A DNA stretch of 64,000 nt from NCBI RefSeq assembly GCF_001570545.1, contig NZ_BBXD01000014.1, positions 248,001 to 312,000 on the forward strand. The letters run 5' to 3'. The notes below the pieces were generated by a model that worked only from the letters and a program-made list of their open reading frames with translations, did no database searches and had not been told where the DNA came from. Shown here piece after piece: positions 50,943-58,816 of the stretch. Source of the stretch: Herbidospora mongoliensis. Its GTDB lineage: Bacteria > Actinomycetota > Actinomycetes > Streptosporangiales > Streptosporangiaceae. Made by a program: the position numbers and the translations under genes. How positions within the stretch are numbered: position 1 is the first letter of the stretch; every line of letters begins with the position of its first letter.

Positions 50943-51011
50943 CAATAACGGTTTTCATTTCAACCTGGTTCTTTCGTGGACAACCATGGAGAAAACGAAA
51001 ACCATTGTCAA
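50943..51011. promoter_or_regulatory. Two inverted Zur-box-like sites between znuA and a small divergent ORF
   Basis: CAATAACGGTTTTCATTT (50943-50960) on the plus strand and, on the minus strand, GACAATGGTTTTCGTTTTC (51009-50991) share the pattern AAYGGTTTTCRTTT in opposite orientation. They resemble actinobacterial Zur operators. One lies just ahead of znuA, the other ahead of the ORF at 51028, suggesting zinc-dependent control in both directions. No zur gene is in the window. Confidence 0.55.
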
Positions 51012-51027
51012 GTTGGGAGGGGCCGTC

Positions 51028-51114
51028 ATGCGGGTGTACGAACTCGCGCTCACGACCGTCTACTGCGCGGTGTCCTTGCTGGTAGCGGCTGGTCTCGTGG
51101 CTCACCGTCGCTGA
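51028..51114 (+). CDS. Very small membrane protein (28 residues), divergent from znuA
   Basis: The ATG follows a strong GGGAGGGG ribosome site at about 7-bp spacing. The peptide is a single hydrophobic helix (LALTTVYCAVSLLVAAGLVA) with a charged start and a HRR end, and one cysteine. It is too short for family recognition. Position behind a Zur-like box makes a zinc-responsive small protein plausible. It may instead be the truncated start of the degraded gene region that follows directly. Confidence 0.45.
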   Translation: MRVYELALTTVYCAVSLLVAAGLVAHRR

Positions 51115-51505
51115 GCGCGACCTGATCGAGCACGCGATGGAGCGGTGCGAGGTGCGCGCACCGGCCGTATGCGCAGTTGTCCGGCGGCGTACGGCAACGT
51201 GCGCACTGGACAGGGCGCTGGTCCGGCAGCCCGGTCTGCTCCTGCTCGACGAACCCGCCAACCACCCGGACCCAGCTCACCTTGGACGAAACCGAGGTCC
51301 GCCGCTGGCGGCACTCGACGCTGTCGTCCTGGTCCTCGCGTTCGGGTTCGGCATGGCGTGCACGCTGACGGCGGTGGGCTTCGTCACGATCCGGGGCTTC
51401 AGCCTGTTTTCCCGCAGTGTGAGAGGCGGTGCGGCGGCCGCCGTCGCGGTCCCGATCGTCGGCTGTTTCTACCTGGTCGGTGCCGCCATCGACCGCACCT
51501 CGTAG
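51098..51505 (+). pseudogene. Gene remnants: ABC ATPase fragment joined to a NicO-like permease tail
   Basis: The C-terminal half of an ABC ATPase is readable across two frames: EHAMERCEVRA and RALVRQPGLLLLDEPANHPD (Walker B) share one frame, while the signature PYAQLSGGVRQRAH lies in the +1 frame between them, implying two compensating indels. No Walker A precedes it. The same frame then runs into AVVLVLAFGFGMACTLTAVG and VAVPIVGCFYLVGAAI, which resembles the end of nickel/cobalt NicO-type permeases. The open frame 51137-51505 is thus a chimera of decayed metal-transport genes, unlikely to be functional. Confidence 0.55.
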
Positions 51506-51535
51506 CGAATGCCGCGTCCGCGCCGCCCGCCTGCG

Positions 51536-51877
51536 TCAGGAGAGTGGGTCGTACTGGAACGCCCGGACCTCCTGCGAGCAGCGGCAGGAGGTCGCGATCT
51601 TCTGAGCCCACTCCAGCGCCGCCTCGCGGGAGGGCAGGTCCAGGATGGTGAATCCGCCGTCCAACCGCGTGGACTGCGGATGGGTGCCGTCCGTCACCGT
51701 GCCGTCTCCGGCCACCAGGGCGGGGGCGACGTCCTCGTCTATCCCGCCGCCGAAGACGTACACGCCGGCGTCCTTGGCCTCCTGGATGACCGCATGGGAG
51801 TCGCGTACCACGTCAGGAAAATCTTCCTCCGAGATCACCATGGCGGCGCTGGGGAAGGAGATGAGAAAGTGCGTCAT
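51536..51877 (-). CDS. YCII-related domain protein
   Basis: 113 residues. The sequence MTHFLISFPSAAM, DVVRDSHAVIQEAKDAGVYV, GGIDEDVAPALV and GGFTILDLPSREAALEWAQK follows the YCII/DGPF pattern of small ferredoxin-like-fold proteins, many linked to ECF sigma factors or of unknown enzymatic role. The ATG overlaps the MarR-gene stop, so the two are co-transcribed. No sigma-factor gene is nearby. Confidence 0.82.
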   Translation of the reverse strand: MTHFLISFPSAAMVISEEDFPDVVRDSHAVIQEAKDAGVYVFGGGIDEDVAPALVAGDGTVTDGTHPQSTRLDGGFTILDLPSREAALEWAQKIATSCRCSQEVRAFQYDPLS

Positions 51878-52362
51878 CCCTCGATCCTGCCGTCCGCTTG
51901 TGACATTTTCGCGGCCTCCAGTTTCTGCCAGATGCGCGTCAGTGCGGCGATGTCGTCAGCGTCGAGGGGGTCGGCGAAGAACGTCTTGACCGACTCCTCG
52001 AAGGTCCGCGCGACGGTCTGGATGTAACGACGTCCGTCCTCGGTGAGGCTGATCAGGGAGATCCGGCCGTCACCCTGGTTGGCGCCGCGCACCAGGTAGC
52101 CCTCGTCGATCAGGTCCTGCACCAGCCGGGACGCCCGGGTCGGGCTGACGGTGACGAGCTGGCTCGCCAGGACGCGGACGGGCTGCGGTTCGAAGTCCTT
52201 CAGGCGGCAGAGGATCTCGAAGGCGCTGAACGACAGCCGGTGGCGCTCCATCAGCACGGCCTCGATCCGGGACCGCATGGCGGCCTGGGCGTACATCAGC
52301 CCGAACCAGCCGTCCTGCTCCGCCTGGGAGATGAGCGTCGATGTCGTCCGGGGCGCCTTCAT
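51874..52362 (-). CDS. MarR-family transcriptional regulator
   Basis: 162 residues. Winged-helix segment LSFSAFEILCRLKDFEPQPV and RVLASQLVTVSPTRASRLVQ, wing DLIDEGYLVRGANQGDGRIS, then long dimerisation helices at both ends. Divergent from the alpha/beta-hydrolase gene, with a 14-bp palindrome between them, and in an overlapping pair with the YCII gene. Likely represses one or both transcripts; ligand unknown. Confidence 0.9.
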   Translation of the reverse strand: MKAPRTTSTLISQAEQDGWFGLMYAQAAMRSRIEAVLMERHRLSFSAFEILCRLKDFEPQPVRVLASQLVTVSPTRASRLVQDLIDEGYLVRGANQGDGRISLISLTEDGRRYIQTVARTFEESVKTFFADPLDADDIAALTRIWQKLEAAKMSQADGRIEG

Positions 52363-52399
52363 GCGAGCACTTTACCAGATACGTGCCTCTCGATTTGGG

Positions 52400-52413
52400 T
52401 GCGTGCGCACGCA
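52400..52413. promoter_or_regulatory. 14-bp perfect palindrome, candidate MarR operator
   Basis: TGCGTGCGCACGCA lies between the divergent MarR and hydrolase genes, 38 bp from the MarR start and 63 bp from the hydrolase start. A gapless palindrome of this size fits binding by a MarR dimer. Chance GC-rich symmetry cannot be excluded. Confidence 0.5.
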
Positions 52414-52475
52414 TCAGATAGTGTGCCGATGTGAATCGGTGGACGGCCACCGAATCCGACGACATCGGAGGAACC

Positions 52476-53411
52476 GTGCTCAGCATCGACGACGAACTCG
52501 CCGGGCCGGTCGCCGCGCTCGCGGCCGCCATCCCACCCTCGCCACCAGCCGTCGGCGACTGGCGGACCCGGCGGGCGACCATCGACGGCCTCTACGCCGC
52601 GCTCGCCGCCGCCGCGCCCGAAGACGGCGCCGAAGTGGTCGACTTCACCGTGTCGGCATCGGACGGGCATACCGTCCCGCTGCGCCTGTACAAGCCGTCG
52701 GACGTACCGGGCGTCCTGGTCGTCTACCTGCACGGCGGTGGTCTCATCGCCGGGAGCATCGACGGATACGACCATGTCTGCCGCCGCTACGCCTCGGAAG
52801 CCGGCGTCGCGGTCATCGCGGTCGACTACCGCCTGGCGCCCGAATCGCCTTTTCCGGCGGCTCTCGAAGACTGCGTCGCGGCGGTTCGGTGGACGATCGG
52901 ACATGCCCGGGAGCGCGTTCCCGGCGCCCGCGTCGCGATCATGGGCGACTCCGCCGGTGGTGGCCTCGCGGCGGCGACGGCGCTCGCCTGCCACGAGCGG
53001 GCGATCGGGCCGCTGGCCGCCCAGATCCTCGTCTACCCCATGCTCGACGACCGCACCGCGCGGGCCGCGGGGGATGTCGCGCCGTTCCTGACCTGGTCGG
53101 CCGATGACAACGTCACCGACTGGCGGGCCTACCTCGGCGACAGGTACGGCACCGACGATGTGCCCGCGTCCGCTTCGGTCGCCCGGGCCGGGTCGCTGCG
53201 CGGCCTGCCGGCGGCCTACCTCGAGGTCGGGCAACTGGATCTCTTCTGCGCCGAGACCGTCGCCTACGCGACGCGGCTCATGGAGCACGGTGTGGCGGTG
53301 AACCTGTCGGTACGCCCCGGCGCCTTCCACGGCTTCGACCAGTTCGCACCCGGCTCCCGCCTGGCCGGAAAAGCTTTCGCGGACCGCGTGGCCTTCCTCC
53401 AGAGCCTGTGA
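52476..53411 (+). CDS. Alpha/beta hydrolase (hormone-sensitive-lipase-like esterase)
   Basis: 311 residues from a GTG with GGAGGA 3-5 bp upstream; an upstream GTG at 52431 lacks such a site. Family IV features: VVYLHGGGLIAGSIDGYDHV (oxyanion hole), AVDYRLAPESPFPAALED, nucleophile GDSAGGGLAAA (Ser159), and the catalytic His in VRPGAFHGFDQFAP. Probably hydrolyses a small ester or lactone. An SDR gene follows after 28 bp in the same direction, so the two may act together. Confidence 0.9.
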   Translation: MLSIDDELAGPVAALAAAIPPSPPAVGDWRTRRATIDGLYAALAAAAPEDGAEVVDFTVSASDGHTVPLRLYKPSDVPGVLVVYLHGGGLIAGSIDGYDHVCRRYASEAGVAVIAVDYRLAPESPFPAALEDCVAAVRWTIGHARERVPGARVAIMGDSAGGGLAAATALACHERAIGPLAAQILVYPMLDDRTARAAGDVAPFLTWSADDNVTDWRAYLGDRYGTDDVPASASVARAGSLRGLPAAYLEVGQLDLFCAETVAYATRLMEHGVAVNLSVRPGAFHGFDQFAPGSRLAGKAFADRVAFLQSL

Positions 53412-53439
53412 CCGGAACCACTGACACAAGGAGATACCC

Positions 53440-54186
53440 ATGAGAACCAAGACAGCCCTCGTCACCGGCTCGACGAGCGGAATCGGGCGCGCCACCGCGC
53501 TCAAGCTCGCCCAGGACGGCACCCGTGTCGTGGTCTCCGGCCGCGATGCCCGGCGGGGCGGGGAAGTGGTGGAACAGATCCGCGCCGGAGGAGGGACCGC
53601 CCAGTTCATCGACGCCGATCTGTCGGAGGCGGGGGCCGCGGCGGAACTCGCAGCCAGGGCCACCGAATTCGCCGAGGCCGCCGGCGGATCTCTGGACATC
53701 CTGGTGAACAACGCCGCGATCGGGGCCGGCGGGCCGACGGCCGGCACCGAGGAGTCGATCTTCGACAGAGTCCTGTCGACGAACCTGAAGGCGCCGTTCT
53801 ACCTGGTCGCGAACCTGGCGCCCGCGATGGCCGCACGCGGCGGCGGCGCGATCGTCAACGTGTCCACGCTGGCGGCCGAACGCGCCCTCCCCGGCCTGGG
53901 GGTCTACGGAGCGAGCAAGGCGGCGCTCGACCTGCTCACCAAGAGCTGGGCGGCCGAGTTCGGCCCGGCCGGAGTGCGGGTGAACTCGGTGAGCCCCGGC
54001 CCGACCCGCACGCCGGGATCCGAGGCCCTGGGAGACGGGCTGCGGCAGCTGGCCGAGCAGGCCCCGCTGGGTTTCGTCGCCGACCCGGGAGACATCGCCG
54101 CCGTGATCGCGTTCCTGGTCGGCGATGAGGCTCGCTTCGTCACGGGGGAGGTAATCTCCGTCAGCGGTGGCCGTACGGTCGTATGA
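53440..54186 (+). CDS. Short-chain dehydrogenase/reductase
   Basis: 248 residues with an AGGAG ribosome site. The NAD(P) motif is TGSTSGIGRATALKLAQDGT, then LDILVNNAAIGAGGPTAG (NNAG-like), active-site Ser in IVNVSTLAAERALPG and YGASKAALDLLTKSWAAEFG (YxxxK), ending VISVSGGRTVV. Classical SDR with NADP preference suggested by the Arg in VVVSGRDARRGG. Substrate unknown; downstream of the esterase gene. Confidence 0.92.
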   Translation: MRTKTALVTGSTSGIGRATALKLAQDGTRVVVSGRDARRGGEVVEQIRAGGGTAQFIDADLSEAGAAAELAARATEFAEAAGGSLDILVNNAAIGAGGPTAGTEESIFDRVLSTNLKAPFYLVANLAPAMAARGGGAIVNVSTLAAERALPGLGVYGASKAALDLLTKSWAAEFGPAGVRVNSVSPGPTRTPGSEALGDGLRQLAEQAPLGFVADPGDIAAVIAFLVGDEARFVTGEVISVSGGRTVV

Positions 54187-54211
54187 GTCGCCACCAGGTT
54201 GGGGGACGACT

Positions 54212-55000
54212 ATGGCGAGAACGACCCAGCGTGATGAGCGGGCCGTCATCGACAAGGCGGCCGATCTGCTCGCCGCGCTCCAGGGCGAGCAGATCGGGGT
54301 CGGGGTGAGCGAGCTGGCCCGACGCACCGGTCTGAGCAAGTCCACGGCGTTCCGGGTGCTGGGCGCGCTCGAACGCGCCGGGATGGTCGACCGGGTCGGT
54401 GCCGGATATCGCATCGGGACGATGCTGCGCCGGCTCGGCCGCGACTCGCTGGGACCTCGGCCCGAGGCCGTCCGTGACGCGCTCGTCCCCTACGTCGCCG
54501 ATCTCTTCGCCCTCACCGGGCAGACGGTCCACGTGGCGATGCTGGACGGACCCGAGGTCGTCTACCTGACCAAGGTCTTCGGGCACCGGCAGGCGCCGGC
54601 CCGTCCCTGCCCGGGTGACCGGTTCGCCGCACACGGCGTCGCGATCGGCAAGGTGCTGCTCGCCTACGACGGCGACGCCGCGAACATCCTGCTTGCCGCC
54701 CCTCTGCGGGCCTTCACCCCGCGCACCGCGACAGACCCGTCGGCTCTGCTGGCCGAGCTGACCGCGATCCGCTCGAACGGGATCGCGTTCGACGCCGACG
54801 AGGCCCGCGTCGGCGTCAGCGCCGTGGCCGTTCCGCTGCGCGGCCCCGGGGGCGAGATCGCCGCGGCGTTGTCGATCACCTACGCGAGCTCCGACCCGGC
54901 CGCGACCCGCTACGCCGAACACGTGCGCGGCGCCGGAGCGGCCGCCGCCCCGGCGCTGCGTCGGGCGCTGGCTCAGCGGCCGTCCTCAGGGGCGGGGTGA
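54212..55000 (+). CDS. IclR-family transcriptional regulator
   Basis: 262 residues from the ATG at 54212 with GGGGGA upstream. Winged helix GVGVSELARRTGLSKSTAFR, then VLGALERAGMVDRVGAGYRI. The C-terminal effector domain shows DLFALTGQTVHVAMLDGPEV, GDRFAAHGVAIGKVLLAYDG and GIAFDADEARVGVSAVAVPL. It likely controls the preceding SDR/hydrolase pair or the convergent reductase. Its last 28 bp overlap the end of the convergent aldo/keto reductase gene. Confidence 0.92.
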   Translation: MARTTQRDERAVIDKAADLLAALQGEQIGVGVSELARRTGLSKSTAFRVLGALERAGMVDRVGAGYRIGTMLRRLGRDSLGPRPEAVRDALVPYVADLFALTGQTVHVAMLDGPEVVYLTKVFGHRQAPARPCPGDRFAAHGVAIGKVLLAYDGDAANILLAAPLRAFTPRTATDPSALLAELTAIRSNGIAFDADEARVGVSAVAVPLRGPGGEIAAALSITYASSDPAATRYAEHVRGAGAAAAPALRRALAQRPSSGAG

Positions 55001-56010
55001 CGCCCGCCCCGCACGTGGGCCGGGTGGAAGAGGGCGCCCAGCCGCGCGACCTCGTCCGCGCTCAAAGCGACGTCGGTCGCCGCCGTGTTCTCGCGCAGAT
55101 ACCGCACGCGCTTCGTCCCGGGAATCGGGATGACGTCGAGCGGCTGGGCCAGCAGCCACGCCAGCGCGACCTGGCCGGGGGTGGCGCCCTTCGCCGCGCT
55201 GAACTTCTCCAGGGCGTCGACCAGGCCGATGTTGTGGTCCAGGTTCTCTCCCCGGAATCGCGGCAGGAGTGAGCGGAAGTCGGTGGCGGCGAAGACCTGG
55301 TCGCGGTTGATCCGCCCGGTCAGCATCGCGCGGCCGAGCGGACTGTAGGGGACCAGCGTGATACCGAGTTCCCGGCAGGCCGCCACCACTCCGTCGTCCT
55401 CGACCGATCGCTCCCACAGCGAGTACTCGCTCTGCAGCGCGGACAGAGGGAAGGTGGCGTGGGCGCGCCGCAACTGGTCGACCGGCAGCTCACAGTGCCC
55501 GATCGCCCGCACCTTACCCTGGGTGACCAGCTCGCCCATCGCGCCGACGGTCTCCTCGATCGGGACCGACGGGTCCTGCCGGTGGCAGTAGTACAGGTCG
55601 ATGTGATCGGTGCGCAGCCGCCGCAGGCTGGCCTCGCAGGCCTGGGCCACGTAGGCCGGGTCGCCGACGAGGCCGATCTCGCCCTGGTCGCCCATCCGCA
55701 CGGCGAACTTGGTGGCGATGACGACCTCGTCGCGACGGCCCGCGAGCGCTTCCCCGATCAGTTCCTCGTTGTGCCCGAAGCCCTTGGTTGGCGCGCCGAA
55801 GGCGGCATCGGCCGCGCCGTAGACATCCGCTGTGTCGAACATGCCCACACCGAGGTCGATCGCCTCGCGCAGGACCGCGACGCTGTCGTCGCGGTCGGCG
55901 TCTCCGTAGGACTGGGACATGGTCATGCAGCCGAGCCCGATCGGACGCATGCTGATGTCCGAGTGTCCCAGCGTGACGCGGGCGTGCACCTGGTCGTTGT
56001 TCTCCGTCAT
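54973..56010 (-). CDS. Aldo/keto reductase
   Basis: 345 residues. The (beta/alpha)8 family is marked by RPIGLGCMTMSQSYGDADRD, GVGMFDTADVYGAADAAFGA (Asp and Tyr of the tetrad), VVIATKFAVRMGDQGEIGLV (Lys), HIDLYYCHRQDPSVPIEETV (His) and VIPIPGTKRVRYLRENTAAT (NADPH binding). It belongs to the pyridoxal-reductase/YajO-like group of AKRs. Convergent with the IclR gene. Confidence 0.92.
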   Translation of the reverse strand: MTENNDQVHARVTLGHSDISMRPIGLGCMTMSQSYGDADRDDSVAVLREAIDLGVGMFDTADVYGAADAAFGAPTKGFGHNEELIGEALAGRRDEVVIATKFAVRMGDQGEIGLVGDPAYVAQACEASLRRLRTDHIDLYYCHRQDPSVPIEETVGAMGELVTQGKVRAIGHCELPVDQLRRAHATFPLSALQSEYSLWERSVEDDGVVAACRELGITLVPYSPLGRAMLTGRINRDQVFAATDFRSLLPRFRGENLDHNIGLVDALEKFSAAKGATPGQVALAWLLAQPLDVIPIPGTKRVRYLRENTAATDVALSADEVARLGALFHPAHVRGGRHPAPEDGR

Positions 56011-56053
56011 GGATCCGACACAACCAGGCGGTCGACACCCCGCTCAACGCGTC

Positions 56054-56070
56054 GTGCCGCAGAACGGCAC
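56054..56070 (-). terminator. Hairpin terminator of the second esterase gene
   Basis: GTGCCG (56054-56059) and CGGCAC (56065-56070) with a CAGAA loop, starting 4 bp past the esterase stop codon. Short but well placed; no T-run. Confidence 0.5.
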
Positions 56071-56074
56071 AGTG

Positions 56075-57469
56075 CTACGAGCGGGTCCACTTCTGGTTGG
56101 TGCCGCCGTGGCAGGTCCAGATGTGCACCCTGGAGCCGTTGGCGGTTCCGTACCCGACCACGTCCAGGCATTTGCCGGCCCCGACTGCGGTGATGGAGCC
56201 GTCGGAGTTCAGCCGCCACTTCTGGTTGTTCTGGCCGTTGCAGTCCCAGATGCTCACCGCGGTGCCGTCCGCGGTGCCCGCGCCGGACACGTCCAGGCAC
56301 TTGCCGCCGTAGACCCGCAGCTCACTGGAACCGGTGGAGGTCCACTGCTGGTTGGACCGCCCGTTGCAGTCCCAGATCTGGATGACCGCGCCGTTGGACT
56401 GCGAGGCGCCGCTCACGTCCAGGCAACGTCCCGATGCGACGCCCTTCAGGGCGCCGCTCGTGCCGGTCGACGGAGACGGGGACGGGGAGGACGAGGGCGA
56501 GGGGGAGGGGGAGGGCGACGGGGAAGGCGAGGGGGTGCCGCCGCCGTCCAGGCCGAGGAAGGTGATGGCGTAGGCGAGCTGGCCGCTCATCGGGAGCTGG
56601 TGGCCGATGCCGCTGATGCTGATCCCCTCCACCGTGGCCTGGGCCGAGGTGGCGCCGTACCTGGTCCGGGTCCAGTTCGACTGGGGCTGGTCGGTGTACG
56701 CCGGGGTCTGGCTCAGCCCGTGCAGGTTCGTCCACTGCTTGATCTCTTCACCGAAGTTGTTGTAGTGGAGCGTCGTGTCCGTGGTGCCGTGCCACAGCTG
56801 CATCCGAGGCCGGCGGCCGCTGTATCCCGAGTACATCGCCCGGGCCTGGTCACCCCACTGCTGCGCCGTCTTGATCAGCTGCCCGCCCGAGCACTGGCTG
56901 TTCCACAGCGACCCGTTCGTGGTCGCGAAACACCCCGCGGGGACCCCCGAGAACGCCGAGGCGGCGGAGAACACGTCCGGATACTGGGCGGCCAGGACGT
57001 TGGCCATCATCGCTCCCGAGGAGAACCCGCTGACCACGATCCGCGCCGGATCGATGTTGTGGCGCTGTCGCGCCCAGGCGACCATCGCCATGACACCGGT
57101 GGAGTCGCCGCCGCCGTCGCGCCGCAGCGCGTTGGAGGTGGACACGTCGAAGCATTTTTCGGTACGGGTGACCTCCGGCACCACGATGACGTATCCGTAC
57201 CTGTCGGCCGCGGTCACGTAGTCGCGCCCGTTGCCGTTGAAGATGGCGCCCGCCGACCCACCGCAGTAGTGGGTCAGCACCAGCAGCGCCGGCTGGGCCG
57301 CGACCCGGTCCGGCACGTAGATGTACATGTTGAGGTTTGTGGGGTTGGTCCCGAAATTCGTCACCTGGGTCAGGGCCGCGGCGGAGGCCGACGGTAATCC
57401 GATGAGGGTTCCTGCGGAGGTCAGGCACAGGACGAGGGCCGCCAGCACCGCTCTGCTCATGCGTCTCAC
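56075..57469 (-). CDS. Secreted CE1-type esterase (acetylxylan/PHB-depolymerase-like) with ricin-type domain
   Basis: 464 residues; GTG with GGAAGG upstream. Sec signal (AVLAALVLCLTSAGTLIGLP, cut near ASAA). The catalytic domain has VLTHYCGGSAGAIFNGNGRD and the nucleophile elbow SGFSSGAMMANVLAAQYPDV (Ser150), close to secreted PHB-depolymerase/acetylxylan esterases of CE1. A Ser-Pro linker precedes a ricin-type trefoil with three repeats (GRCLDVSGASQSNGAVIQIW, GKCLDVSGAGTADGTAVSIW, GKCLDVVGYGTANGSRVHIW). Parallel in design to the esterase at 46982 but with a different catalytic sequence. Confidence 0.9.
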   Translation of the reverse strand: MRRMSRAVLAALVLCLTSAGTLIGLPSASAAALTQVTNFGTNPTNLNMYIYVPDRVAAQPALLVLTHYCGGSAGAIFNGNGRDYVTAADRYGYVIVVPEVTRTEKCFDVSTSNALRRDGGGDSTGVMAMVAWARQRHNIDPARIVVSGFSSGAMMANVLAAQYPDVFSAASAFSGVPAGCFATTNGSLWNSQCSGGQLIKTAQQWGDQARAMYSGYSGRRPRMQLWHGTTDTTLHYNNFGEEIKQWTNLHGLSQTPAYTDQPQSNWTRTRYGATSAQATVEGISISGIGHQLPMSGQLAYAITFLGLDGGGTPSPSPSPSPSPSPSSSPSPSPSTGTSGALKGVASGRCLDVSGASQSNGAVIQIWDCNGRSNQQWTSTGSSELRVYGGKCLDVSGAGTADGTAVSIWDCNGQNNQKWRLNSDGSITAVGAGKCLDVVGYGTANGSRVHIWTCHGGTNQKWTRS

Positions 57470-57841
57470 TAGTCTTCCTTCCGGCCGCGACAGTTCGGCG
57501 GGGGCGCGCTGTCTCCTGTCGGTGACGACCTCAGGCTAGGAGCCGCTTTTCCGCTGTCAACGAGGCGTGGTTCCGCGTCCGTGCCGGGTGGCGATGATCA
57601 TGCGCGGTCGACGAGGCGATGGTTCGGCGTTTCGACAGGCAGACGGGGAGAGCTCGCCGGCGCGGGTCTCGCGGCCAGGCGCCGCTGGCAGGCACGGCCC
57701 TCATGCGCAGGGGTGAAAGTTTCATACTCATCGGGAGTCTGGAGTGACCTGGTCGGGCTGGCTCAGCTTCCGGTACTGCGGTTTCAGCTCTGGACGCGGG
57801 TGCGAGGGCCGGTGGATAAGCCTGCTTATGAGGCCGACGGG
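57470..57841. promoter_or_regulatory. 372-bp region with the esterase promoter and the end of the ureohydrolase operon
   Basis: No gene is supported. GAAAGTTTC at 57715-57723 (within GAAAGTTTCAT) matches the element 46698-46708 upstream of the other secreted esterase. ATAAGC (57816-57821) and GCTTAT (57824-57829) form a small dyad 13 bp past the ureohydrolase stop and could contribute to termination. Confidence 0.5.
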
Positions 57842-58816
57842 TCACCTCGCCGTCGGCAGCACGCTGATCAGCTCGTACAGGGCGTGGGCGGCGGCGATGC
57901 CGGTGAGTTCGGCGTGGTCGTAGGCGGGGCTGACCTCGACCAGGTCGGCTCCCACCACGTGCAGGCCGTCGAGCCCGCGCAGGACCTCCAGCAGTTCGCG
58001 GCTGCTGATGCCGCCTGCCTCGGGCGTGCCGGTTCCGGGCGCGTACGCGGGGTCCAGGACGTCGATGTCGAGCGAGACGTAGACCGGCCGGTCCCGCAGC
58101 CGGGTCCGGACGCGCTCGATGATCTCGTCCAGGGACCGCCGGGCGAAGTCCCGGGCGTGTACGGCGGCGAAGCCCAGCCGCTCGCTTTCGTCCAGGTCCA
58201 GGCGCGAGTACAGCGGGCCGCGCAGGCCCACGTGCATCGAGTGCGCGTGGTCGATCAGCCCTTCCTCCGCGGCCCGCCGGAAGGGGGTGCCGTGAGTGTA
58301 CGGCGAGCCGAAGTAGGTGTCCCAGGTGTCGAGGTGGGCGTCGAAGTGCAGGACGGCGATCGGCCCGTACCGCTCGTGGTGGACGCGCAGCAGCGGCAGG
58401 GCGATCGTGTGGTCCCCGCCGAGGGTGATCAGGTTGCGGCCGGTGCCGGCGAGTTCGTCGGCGGCCCGCTGGATCGTCGCGAGCGCGCTGCCGATGTCGA
58501 AGGGGTTGACCCCGACGTCTCCGGCGTCGGCCACGAGCCGGGTGGCGAACGGCGCGGTGTCGAGCGCCGGGTTGTAGGGGCGCAGCAGCCGCGACGACTG
58601 CCGGATGTGCCCGGGGCCGAACCGCGCCCCGGGCCGGTAGCTGACCCCGGTGTCGAAGGGGACGCCCCAGATGACGGTGTCGGCGCCGGGCTGGTCCTGC
58701 AGCCGCGGCAGCCGGGCGAAGGTGTTCTCGCCCGCGTAGCGCGGGACGACCGTCGCGTCGACGGGGCCGCCCGGTGCGGAACGGGGCTGGGCGAGCGCGG
58801 AGGTGTCCGGAGTCAC
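57842..58816 (-). CDS. Agmatinase-family ureohydrolase
   Basis: 324 residues from a GTG overlapping the upstream stop. Manganese-binding motifs are complete: [40 protein letters not shown] and [20 protein letters not shown]. The family hydrolyses guanidino compounds (agmatine, guanidinobutyrate, guanidinopropionate, and guanidine in some lineages) to urea and an amine. Last gene of a seven-gene leftward operon with an Opp-type importer. The exact guanidino substrate cannot be read from motifs. Confidence 0.9.
   Translation of the reverse strand: MTPDTSALAQPRSAPGGPVDATVVPRYAGENTFARLPRLQDQPGADTVIWGVPFDTGVSYRPGARFGPGHIRQSSRLLRPYNPALDTAPFATRLVADAGDVGVNPFDIGSALATIQRAADELAGTGRNLITLGGDHTIALPLLRVHHERYGPIAVLHFDAHLDTWDTYFGSPYTHGTPFRRAAEEGLIDHAHSMHVGLRGPLYSRLDLDESERLGFAAVHARDFARRSLDEIIERVRTRLRDRPVYVSLDIDVLDPAYAPGTGTPEAGGISSRELLEVLRGLDGLHVVGADLVEVSPAYDHAELTGIAAAHALYELISVLPTAR

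Noticed and set aside
57531-57845. Minus-strand ORF of 104 codons between the esterase and ureohydrolase genes
   Set aside because: Arg/Pro/Ala-rich without motif, and it overlaps the likely promoter of the esterase gene.
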